A DNA stretch of 5,141 nucleotides from Robiginitomaculum sp. GTDB lineage: Bacteria > Pseudomonadota > Alphaproteobacteria > Caulobacterales > Maricaulaceae. Made by a program: the position numbers and the translations under genes. Where the stretch lies: contig NVWT02000001.1 in assembly GCA_002733735.2 (NCBI GenBank), positions 71,351 to 76,491 on the forward strand, written 5' to 3'. Positions 1 through 4,936 of the stretch are shown here, piece by piece; position 1 is the stretch's first letter, and every line of letters begins with the position of its first letter. The notes beneath the pieces were generated by a model. It was not told the DNA's origin and ran no database searches. It saw only the letters and a program-made list of their open reading frames with translations.

Positions 1-335
1 CCAGCACGAATACGCTCGGCCAAAGTTCCTTGCGGGTTAAATTCCAACTCCAATTCACCGGCAATATACTGTCGCTCAAACTCTTTGTTTTCGCCGACAT
101 AAGAAGAAATCATTTTCTTGATTCGCTTAGCATCAAGTAAAATGCCAAGTCCAAAGCCATCAACTCCGCAATTATTGGAAATCACCGTTAAGTCCTTAAC
201 CCCGGACTGTTCAATCGCGGTAATGGCATTTTCCGGTATGCCGCAAAGGCCAAAACCTCCGGCCATAATGGTCATACCATCAAAGAGCAGGCCATCTAAC
301 GCTTGCTCTGCATTTTGAAATATTTTGTTGGCCAT
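1..335 (-). CDS. scoA: 3-oxoacid (succinyl-CoA:acetoacetate-type) CoA-transferase subunit A, 5' part only
   Basis: The reverse strand reads open from an ATG at 335-333 to the left window edge, giving 111 codons of a protein that is about 230 residues long in this family. The start reads MANKIFQNAEQALDGLLFDG. A glycine-rich stretch GGFGLCGIPE follows at residues 26-35 and SNNCGVDGFGLG at 53-64; these are hallmarks of the CoA-transferase family I alpha subunit (COG1788). Subunit A pairs with subunit B, which carries the catalytic glutamate, to move CoA from succinyl-CoA to a 3-oxoacid such as acetoacetate in the cytoplasm. The B gene would be expected just left of the window. The start is supported by AAGAGG 7 bases upstream and a promoter at 363-390. 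The exact acid substrate (acetoacetate, as in ScoA/AtoD, or 3-oxoadipate, as in PcaI) cannot be decided from this fragment. Confidence 0.9.
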   Translation of the reverse strand, partial: MANKIFQNAEQALDGLLFDGMTIMAGGFGLCGIPENAITAIEQSGVKDLTVISNNCGVDGFGLGILLDAKRIKKMISSYVGENKEFERQYIAGELELEFNPQGTLAERIRA

Positions 336-342
336 TGGCAAA

Positions 343-348
343 CCTCTT
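343..348 (-). promoter_or_regulatory. Shine-Dalgarno of scoA
   Basis: AAGAGG on the reverse strand lies 7 bases ahead of the ATG at 335. It fixes the start chosen for the CoA-transferase gene. Confidence 0.7.
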
Positions 349-362
349 ATGCGATCAGTTGT

Positions 363-390
363 AATATATTGATTAACCGATTGCTGGCAA
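363..390 (-). promoter_or_regulatory. Sigma70-like promoter for scoA
   Basis: On the reverse strand a -35 box TTGCCA (390-385, 5 of 6 to consensus) is followed after 16 bases by a -10 box TATATT (368-363, 5 of 6). Transcription would begin near 356, leaving a leader of about 20 bases containing the Shine-Dalgarno. The repeated motif AACCG...ATTGC overlaps this promoter (375-384 and 397-409) and could be an operator. Confidence 0.5.
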
Positions 391-415
391 AAGAGAAACC
401 GTTGATTGCGGTTAA
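375..415. repeat. Direct and inverted repeats around the scoA -35 box
   Basis: AACCGATTGC at 375-384 recurs as AACCGTTGATTGC at 397-409, with the two AACCG copies 22 bases apart, close to two helical turns. In addition TTAACCG (373-379) is the inverse of CGGTTAA (409-415), and AACCG (397-401) is the inverse of CGGTT (409-413). The arrangement brackets the -35 box and is the kind of layout seen at operators. No regulator can be named. Confidence 0.35.
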
Positions 416-454
416 AACCAAAAACGCCAGCTCCGATACTCTGGAACTGGCGTT
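414..454 (-). terminator. Intrinsic (Rho-independent) terminator facing left
   Basis: The arms at 443-454 and 423-434 form a 12-bp stem with an 8-base loop. In reverse-strand RNA all twelve positions pair, one as a G-U wobble (431 with 446); in plus-strand RNA that position is a C-A mismatch. The stem runs straight into TTTTT GG TTTT on the reverse strand, while the plus-strand side has no T tract. Both facts say the terminator works on leftward transcripts. No leftward protein gene lies in the 800 bases to its right, so it either ends a non-coding RNA or shields scoA from stray transcription. Confidence 0.65.
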
Positions 455-547
455 AATGTGGTTGTTACCAACCGTTCTGAACCCGGCGCTCATGCGAGGG
501 ACGAAATGACGAGCCCCGTTCTCAAAACAAATCTATTGCTTTGCGAC

Positions 548-584
548 TGAACCGTTGATGAACGGATTTGTTCATATTGGTTCA
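548..584. repeat. Imperfect inverted repeat
   Basis: TGAACC (548-553) pairs with GGTTCA (579-584), and inside it ATGAAC (558-563) pairs with GTTCAT (570-575) around a 6-base loop. It has no T tract on either side, so it does not look like a terminator. It could be part of a structured RNA or of a repeat element. Confidence 0.35.
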
Positions 585-602
585 GGTGGGTTTTGGGCTG
601 CT

Positions 603-634
603 GTCATCGCCCGGTTTACTCGGGTGATTTAGTC
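603..634. repeat. GTCAT...TAGTC palindromic intergenic repeat
   Basis: ATCGCCCG (606-613) and CGGGTGAT (621-628) form an 8-bp hairpin with one G-T wobble, preceded by GTCAT and followed by TTAGTC. This layout resembles the GTCATnCCCGG...CCGGGnATCnAGTC palindromes that recur between genes in many alphaproteobacteria. The resemblance is from memory of the type and not from a search. The tail TTAGTCTTCTT is only weakly T-rich, so terminator activity on the plus strand is possible but not convincing. Confidence 0.45.
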
Positions 635-655
635 TTCTTAATTGCGATTGTTTAA

Positions 656-740
656 GCCCCTCAACCCAACCTTCTCCCCAGCGGGGAGAAGGAGTTAGTC
701 TCGTGGTGTTTTTAGTTTACACCGCGAGACAAAAGGGTGG
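656..740. repeat. Composite GC-rich palindromic repeat element with two hairpins
   Basis: The first hairpin is a perfect 10-bp stem, CCTTCTCCCC (670-679) with GGGGAGAAGG (683-692), around a 3-base loop. The second is a 12-bp stem, 698-709 with 719-730, containing one G-T wobble and a 9-base loop. Flanking ACCC (664-667) and GGGT (735-738) pair across both, giving a cloverleaf-like fold. Sequences with a CCCCTCA...CCTTCTCCCC lead and mirrored GGGGAGAAGG are common as dispersed intergenic repeats in Rhizobiales-like genomes. Its higher GC than the surroundings fits an inserted, non-autonomous element. No transposase is present. Confidence 0.6.
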
Positions 741-755
741 TGAACAAGGGTCTGG

Positions 756-831
756 TTTGCAATTGATCTTACCCTTCATTTTGCAATTATTGGCAAAGAC
801 TGCCCATAACCTAAGGGTTAATTGGCAAAGA
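756..831. repeat. Two pairs of short direct repeats around a small palindrome
   Basis: TTTGCAATT occurs at 756-764 and 780-788, 24 bases apart. ATTGGCAAAGA occurs at 789-799 and 821-831, 32 bases apart. Between the second pair lies the small palindrome TAACC TAAG GGTTA (807-820). The function is unknown; binding sites or repeat debris are both possible. Confidence 0.4.
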
Positions 832-906
832 ATTAGCACTCATTCACCCTAGTTTGCATTTGAGATACAGGGATAAATTCCAACTATGCCCGTTAACAAT
901 CATGCT

Positions 907-915
907 TGCTATAAT
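907..915 (+). promoter_or_regulatory. Extended -10 promoter element
   Basis: TGC TATAAT is a perfect -10 hexamer with the TGn extension. No good -35 box lies 16-18 bases upstream, which extended -10 promoters can do without. Transcription would begin near 921-923 and run into the stretch at 944-990 that resembles an rRNA leader. The next plus-strand gene is 330 bases away, so the transcript, if made, has a long leader or is a separate RNA. Confidence 0.4.
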
Positions 916-1174
916 GGTTGCAGATGGCTCTAAACAGCCCGTTTGCGGCTCTTTGATATGGTGAATACGCAGACAACTCAATGAAACATGGGTTTTGCTG
1001 GAATGTGCAAAGAGATTTGTAATATCAAAAACCCCTTTATTGGCGAACCTTTTTAATTTTTATCCTGTGAGGAAAACCCAAACAGTAAAAAATGCTTTTT
1101 TTTAGTATTGGTTTGATACTTTTCATACCCTAATAGGTATTATCACAAAAAATTGTTGCAAAACAAATTCCTAT

Positions 1175-1224
1175 CTAATGCCTTTCTCTTGCCTCATTGA
1201 TAAAGTTGAATAATATAGCATTAG
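1175..1224 (+). promoter_or_regulatory. Possible promoter of the M48 protease gene with a flanking inverted repeat
   Basis: A weak -35 box TTGCCT (1189-1194) and -10 box TAATAT (1211-1216), each 4 of 6 to consensus, are spaced 16 bases apart. The perfect inverted repeat CTAATGC (1175-1181) and GCATTAG (1218-1224) brackets both boxes. A dimeric regulator binding the two arms could control the promoter, but this is inference. Confidence 0.3.
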
Positions 1225-1240
1225 CGGTGGAATAATTCTT

Positions 1241-1246
1241 GAGGAG
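1241..1246 (+). promoter_or_regulatory. Shine-Dalgarno of the M48 protease gene
   Basis: GAGGAG lies 8 bases ahead of the ATG at 1255, a strong site at good spacing that fixes this start. Confidence 0.75.
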
Positions 1247-1254
1247 TATAGGCC

Positions 1255-2640
1255 ATGCAAAATTTATGGCGTTTCACCATCATACTTTTCGGCGCTATCA
1301 TTGCTGTTACTCTATTTTTAAGCTCTGCTGCCAAGGCTCAAGGTACAATCCGTGATGCAGAAATAGAAAGCCTAATGCGCCAATTCTCCGACCCGCTGTT
1401 CACCGCAGCCGGGCTAAATGCTCCTGATGTCGACATTTACATCATTAACGACAGATCGATGAATGCTTTTGTCACCAGAGGCCAAAAAATGTTTCTGCAT
1501 ACGGGCATAATCTTACAAGCAGAGACTCCAAATGAATTAAAGGGCGTGATCGCCCATGAAGCCGCGCATATATCCGGTGGCCATCTTGCTCGATCATCAG
1601 ATGCTATGTCCAAAGCTTCGCGGCCAATGATTCTTACTATGGGATTAGGCATATTGGCCGCCGTTGCTGGTGAGCCACAAGCCGCAATGGCATTGATAGG
1701 TAGTGCCAACCAGTTCGGTACCCTAACTTTCTTTACTCATAGCAGAATACAAGAAGCTTCAGCGGATCAAGCAGCAGCTAATTTTCTGGAAACAAGTGGG
1801 CAATCGGGCAAAGGACTGATCAGGTTTTACGAGCGGTTCAGATTTCAAGAAGTAATGAGTGGAGCCAGACGGTTTCCTTACTTTCGCACTCACCCGTTAT
1901 CTTCTGAACGAATTGATTCTTTAGCCATCGAAGTTAATGCCGCCAGATACGTTGACGCTCTGGATAGCGAGCAAGAAATATTTGCTTTCAAGATGATTCA
2001 AGCAAAAATTATTGGATTTCTCGATAAACCCCAACGAGTATTCCAGCAATACCCAGAAACAGATCAAAGCCTGCCGGCGAAATATGCTAGAGCCATTGCA
2101 TATTACCAAGAAGCCTCGACCAAGCTGGCGCTGGAGAAAATTGGTGAACTAATCGAAATTCAACCTGAAAACCCTTATTTTAATGAACTTTACGGCCAAG
2201 TTCTATTCGAGTCAGGCAAAGCGGAGCAAGCAGTTTATTATCACCAAAAATCAGTTGATTTAGCACCAAATTCGCCGCTTTTGCATTTAAACCTTGCTCA
2301 GTCTTTGGTCGTCAGCAACAAACCAGAAGATTTGAAATTGGCAAAGAAACATCTTGATTTTGTAATACGCTATGAGCCTGGGAATTCTTTTGCCTGGTAT
2401 CAAGTTGCAGTATTACACGAAAAAGCTGGTGAGCTTGGACTAGCAAAGCTAGCAACCGCAGAGCAAGCCTATGCCATGCACGATTATTTTAGAGCCATGA
2501 GCTTTGCCGGGCGAGCAAAGCAGGACTTGGAACCAAATACTCCGCAATGGCGCAGAGCCAATGATATATTGCTGGTGATTGCCGCTGATCCGCGAATTCG
2601 TAAATACATGCAGTCACAAAGAAAGGGTGGCGGTCATTAG
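1255..2640 (+). CDS. Secreted M48 family zinc metalloprotease with TPR repeats (BepA/YfgC type)
   Basis: The protein has 461 residues, close to the size of BepA-type proteases (about 480). Residues 5-28 form a signal peptide, with likely cleavage after AKA at 28, so it should act in the periplasm. The zinc motif HEAAH is at 101-105, with the third ligand probably E167 in the EASAD motif. A hydrophobic segment at about 124-149 matches the loop region that follows the active site in this family. THP at 212-214 lies where E. coli BepA carries its regulatory histidine H246. From about residue 275 to 420 there are helical TPR-type repeats, for example LYGQVLFESGKAEQAVYYHQ. BepA degrades stalled outer-membrane proteins and helps LptD assembly; the same role here is inferred. 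The protein has no cysteine at all, unlike E. coli BepA. A DsbA-family gene follows after 100 bases. Confidence 0.9.
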   Translation: MQNLWRFTIILFGAIIAVTLFLSSAAKAQGTIRDAEIESLMRQFSDPLFTAAGLNAPDVDIYIINDRSMNAFVTRGQKMFLHTGIILQAETPNELKGVIAHEAAHISGGHLARSSDAMSKASRPMILTMGLGILAAVAGEPQAAMALIGSANQFGTLTFFTHSRIQEASADQAAANFLETSGQSGKGLIRFYERFRFQEVMSGARRFPYFRTHPLSSERIDSLAIEVNAARYVDALDSEQEIFAFKMIQAKIIGFLDKPQRVFQQYPETDQSLPAKYARAIAYYQEASTKLALEKIGELIEIQPENPYFNELYGQVLFESGKAEQAVYYHQKSVDLAPNSPLLHLNLAQSLVVSNKPEDLKLAKKHLDFVIRYEPGNSFAWYQVAVLHEKAGELGLAKLATAEQAYAMHDYFRAMSFAGRAKQDLEPNTPQWRRANDILLVIAADPRIRKYMQSQRKGGGH

Positions 2641-2655
2641 CGTAAATATATCTAA

Positions 2656-2690
2656 TACCGGCTTTTCAACTCGGTAAAACGCCTTATAAC
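2656..2690 (+). promoter_or_regulatory. Weak internal promoter candidate ahead of the DsbA-family gene
   Basis: TTTTCA (2663-2668) and TATAAC (2685-2690) are 4 of 6 and 5 of 6 to the -35 and -10 consensus, spaced 16 bases apart. A small inverted repeat TACCG (2656-2660) with CGGTA (2672-2676) overlaps the -35 box. It has no T tract, so the 100-base gap shows no intrinsic terminator. Read-through from the protease gene remains possible. Confidence 0.25.
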
Positions 2691-2740
2691 CTCTTACTTA
2701 AACAGTATTTCATAACCGATAATCTTATATAGGCTTTCCC

Positions 2741-3523
2741 ATGAACCGACCATCAATACAAATTATCGCATTGTCAGCAATTATTTCTGCAATCGTCTCT
2801 TTTGGTGCGGTTTTTACCGTACTTAAAACTAATAATAAATCAGAGCAGCCAATTGATGAAGCAAGTGCCTATGTCAAGAAAGCCATGCTCAACGACCCGC
2901 AAATGCTTGAAGATGTGATAGCAGCCCTGCAAGCCGCACGTGAAATGCAAGAGCTAGTAAGTTCAAAAGATGCTCTGGTTAATGCTGGTCCAGCATTATT
3001 TAACGACAAGCGCGACGCAGTAGTTGGCAGTCTTGATGCCCGTTTTGTCTTGGTTGAGTTTTATGATTATAATTGCGGCTATTGCAAACTGGCTGCCAAT
3101 TGGACAAAGGAATTACTAGAAAACAACCCCGGTGAAGTACGCATTATCTATAAGGAATTTCCAGTACTAGAAGGACGCGCACCAGGATCACAAGAAGCAA
3201 GTTTAGCATCAATGGCCGCTTGGCAGCAAGGGGCGGAAATCTTTAAGACGTTCCACTATGCTTTAATGGCTAATGATGGCAGCTTTGATAGCGCGCGCAT
3301 CGATGAACTTGCTTCAAGTTCAGGAGTAGATGTGCAGGCAATGCGAGCCGTCATGCAAAACAATGACGCGGCATTCAAAAGCCATTTACAAGAAACTATG
3401 ATGCTGGCCAGATCATTGAATATCGATGGTACACCCGCATTTATCGCCAATGGCGTATTGGTGCATGGTGCTAATACTGATCAGTTACAGCAAATTTTTG
3501 ATCAATCGCAGGAAGAAACTTGA
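2741..3523 (+). CDS. Periplasmic DsbA-family thiol oxidoreductase/isomerase with ScsC-like N-terminal segment
   Basis: The protein has 260 residues. A hydrophobic segment at residues 6-28 acts as signal peptide or membrane anchor; no clear cleavage site is visible, so an anchor is favoured. Residues 35-72 form a charged helix with a NDPQMLEDVIAALQ core, resembling the N-terminal segment that makes ScsC-type proteins oligomerise. The thioredoxin fold follows, with VEFYDYNCGYC at 105-115 giving the active CGYC pair C112 and C115, and the cis-proline loop GTPAFIANG at 230-238 (T231-P232). These are the only two cysteines. The protein should make or rearrange disulfides in secreted proteins. The Shine-Dalgarno is weak (AGG at 2731-2733). 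The downstream lipoprotein gene starts inside its stop codon. The general family is certain; oxidase versus isomerase activity is not. Confidence 0.9.
   Translation: MNRPSIQIIALSAIISAIVSFGAVFTVLKTNNKSEQPIDEASAYVKKAMLNDPQMLEDVIAALQAAREMQELVSSKDALVNAGPALFNDKRDAVVGSLDARFVLVEFYDYNCGYCKLAANWTKELLENNPGEVRIIYKEFPVLEGRAPGSQEASLASMAAWQQGAEIFKTFHYALMANDGSFDSARIDELASSSGVDVQAMRAVMQNNDAAFKSHLQETMMLARSLNIDGTPAFIANGVLVHGANTDQLQQIFDQSQEET
3510..3515 (+). promoter_or_regulatory. Shine-Dalgarno that supports the TTG start of the lipoprotein gene
   Basis: AGGAAG lies 4 bases before the TTG at 3520, inside the end of the DsbA-family gene. The next in-frame ATG is far downstream, past the signal peptide and the lipobox. 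TTG is therefore the only start that keeps the export signal intact. Confidence 0.65.
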
Positions 3524-4143
3524 AGCAAATTTTCAACATATCAAGTACAGCAATAGCCACCTTATTGGTGAGCCTGCTCTTTTTATCTGCCTGCCAAGTT
3601 GATCAACAACCAACAAATACAAAACCTTGGGCGCTGGTTACAGAAAGTTCGCAAATATCGCTGTTCGCAGTGAAAGCAGAAGATGTCGGTGAGGTTTTCA
3701 CCATTGGCCTACAAGGCAGTACCGTATCAAGCGACGGCAAAGTAACTATCACATTTGCGCCGGGCGACATCGAAACCGGAATTCCCATAAGGAATTCACG
3801 TATGGGTAAATACTTGTTTGAAGTAGGTAAATGGCCAGTGGCGACGATAACCACTCAACTTGATAATGAGTTAATTGCAAAAATCATAACGGGAACAAGA
3901 AATACTTTGCAAACTGAAGTTACAGTTGATTTACATGGAATCTCAGCTACTTACGATATTCTCTTCATAGCAAGTTCCACCAAAAAAGGGCAAATAATCA
4001 TAACTAACACAAAACCGATAGCAGTTCACGCAGATGACTTCAAATTTTCTGCTGGCTTGAAAAAGCTACAAGAATTGGCTGGATTATCGTCGATTACACC
4101 AGTAACCGCAGTTAGCTTTACCTTGGTATTCGAGAGTAAATAA
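3520..4143 (+). CDS. YceI-like domain lipoprotein
   Basis: The protein has 207 residues and begins with TTG overlapping the upstream TGA (TTGA), so the two genes are probably translationally coupled. Residues 10-24 form a hydrophobic signal ending in the lipobox LSAC, with C25 the lipidated residue and the only cysteine. Q26 follows, not aspartate, which by the E. coli rule favours the outer membrane. The rest matches the YceI family: the TGIPIRNSRMGKYLFEV stretch at 87-102 corresponds to the conserved TGI..RD.RM motif, VDLHGIS at 136-142 to the central strand motif, and DDFKFSAG at 172-179 to the C-terminal signature. YceI proteins form a lipocalin-like barrel that can bind polyisoprenoids such as ubiquinone precursors. 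The ligand here is unknown. It lies in the same operon as the DsbA-family gene. Its stop codon touches that of thiG on the other strand. Confidence 0.85.
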   Translation: MKQIFNISSTAIATLLVSLLFLSACQVDQQPTNTKPWALVTESSQISLFAVKAEDVGEVFTIGLQGSTVSSDGKVTITFAPGDIETGIPIRNSRMGKYLFEVGKWPVATITTQLDNELIAKIITGTRNTLQTEVTVDLHGISATYDILFIASSTKKGQIIITNTKPIAVHADDFKFSAGLKKLQELAGLSSITPVTAVSFTLVFESK

Positions 4144-4917
4144 TCAAATAAGCCCGCCCAAAGGACTAGATGGATCCGCATAAAGTTTGCGAGCCATACG
4201 CCCTGCAAGATAAGCCTCACGCCCGGCAATAACCGCATGTTTCATTGCCAGAGCCATTCGTATTGGATCAGCAGCCTCAGCAATCGCGGTATTGGTTATG
4301 ATGGCATCGCAACCCAACTCCATAGCCTGGGCTGCTTCTGAGGCAGTGCCGACACCGGCATCAACAATCACCGGAACACTGGTCTGCTCGACGATAAGAC
4401 GTATATTGACCTTGTTCTGGATACCAAGGCCGGAGCCAATCGGCGCACCCAACGGCATAATGGCAACACAGCCCAAGTCTTCGAGTTTGCGAGCAAACAC
4501 CGGATCATCAGAGCAATACACCATCACATCAAAACCATCTTTAATCAGCATTTCAGCAGCCCGCATAGTTTCTGTCATATCCGGGTACAAGTGCTTGGGA
4601 TCAGATAGAACCTCAAGTTTGACCAATGACCAACCACCGGCTTCACGAGCCAGTCTCAAGGTGCGAACCGCATCTTCACCGGTAAAACACCCAGCCGTGT
4701 TTGGCAAAAACACTATCTTCTTCGGGTCTATGAAATCGACCAACATTGGCTCATCTGGACTTGAAAGATTTACCCTTCGCATGGCGACAGTCACAATCTC
4801 TGCTCCACTTGCCGCCAAGGCATCAGCATTTTGCTGATAATCCTTGTATTTTCCAGTACCAATAATCAGCCGCGAGCCAAAGACTCGTCCAGCAATAGTC
4901 AAAGGTTTATCTTGCAC
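4144..4917 (-). CDS. thiG: Thiazole synthase ThiG
   Basis: ThiG is a cytoplasmic TIM-barrel enzyme that condenses 1-deoxy-D-xylulose 5-phosphate, dehydroglycine and ThiS-thiocarboxylate to the thiazole phosphate of thiamin. The sequence shows IAGRVFGSRLIIGTGKY at residues 8-24, PNTAGCFTGEDAV at 72-84, VKLEV at 99-103 with K100 the probable Schiff-base lysine, PLGAPIGSG further on, and the phosphate-binding DAGVGTASEAAQAMELG. The GTG start at 4917 gives 257 residues, usual for the family. It is preceded by CCGGAG 9 bases upstream and lies 19 bases after the thiS stop. An ATG at 4980 is also open, but it would overlap the end of thiS by 44 bases and add 21 residues without family support. The gene ends directly against the YceI stop codon. 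No thiE follows, unlike in many thiOSGE clusters. Confidence 0.93.
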   Translation of the reverse strand: MQDKPLTIAGRVFGSRLIIGTGKYKDYQQNADALAASGAEIVTVAMRRVNLSSPDEPMLVDFIDPKKIVFLPNTAGCFTGEDAVRTLRLAREAGGWSLVKLEVLSDPKHLYPDMTETMRAAEMLIKDGFDVMVYCSDDPVFARKLEDLGCVAIMPLGAPIGSGLGIQNKVNIRLIVEQTSVPVIVDAGVGTASEAAQAMELGCDAIITNTAIAEAADPIRMALAMKHAVIAGREAYLAGRMARKLYADPSSPLGGLI

Positions 4918-4920
4918 TTG

Positions 4921-4929
4921 TATATTCTC
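4921..4929 (-). promoter_or_regulatory. Shine-Dalgarno supporting the GTG start of thiG
   Basis: CCGGAGAAT on the reverse strand contains GGAG about 9 bases before the GTG at 4917 and lies just beyond the thiS stop at 4937. The alternative ATG at 4980 has no comparable purine-rich site upstream. Confidence 0.5.
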
Positions 4930-4936
4930 CGGGTTC

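Larger units (their letters stand above)
336..1254. other. Gene-free intergenic region between two divergent transcripts
   Basis: About 920 bases separate the divergent scoA and M48 protease genes. No reading frame here has both a ribosome binding site and a recognisable protein. The left part (336-515) holds the scoA promoter and an orphan terminator. The middle (600-750) holds palindromic repeat elements. The part from 756 to 831 has short direct repeats. The part from 900 to 990 has an extended -10 box and an rRNA-leader-like stretch. From about 1020 to 1250 the DNA is AT-rich and ends in the promoter and ribosome binding site of the protease gene. Confidence 0.7.

Noticed and set aside
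303..509. A 68-codon plus-strand open frame
   Set aside because: It begins inside scoA on the opposite strand and crosses the scoA promoter and the terminator. It has no ribosome binding site. Its end looks mildly protein-like but matches no family I recognise.
558..632. A 24-codon plus-strand frame starting MNGFVHIGSGG
   Set aside because: No Shine-Dalgarno, and it runs through the palindromic repeat at 606-628; most likely chance.
981..1022. A 13-codon frame (MKHGFCWNVQRDL) behind the extended -10 box, as a possible leader peptide
   Set aside because: No ribosome binding site, no run of regulatory codons, and no terminator/antiterminator pair downstream.
1087..1140. A6-TGC-T8 and two small hairpins (1104-1120, 1125-1140) as a terminator
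   Set aside because: The stems are only 5 bp and AT-rich, and neither is followed by a T tract on its transcribed strand.
387..1162. Repeated TTTGC/GCAAA pentamers (about eleven copies) as possible iterons or an origin
   Set aside because: Several copies come from the listed direct repeats, the spacing is irregular, GCAAA is also frequent in the neighbouring coding DNA, and no DnaA boxes or replication genes are present.
4026..4238. A 70-codon reverse-strand frame across the YceI/thiG junction
   Set aside because: It is a shadow of the YceI gene and of thiG in another frame.
4292..4837. A 181-codon plus-strand frame
   Set aside because: It lies wholly antisense to thiG, whose protein is clearly recognisable.
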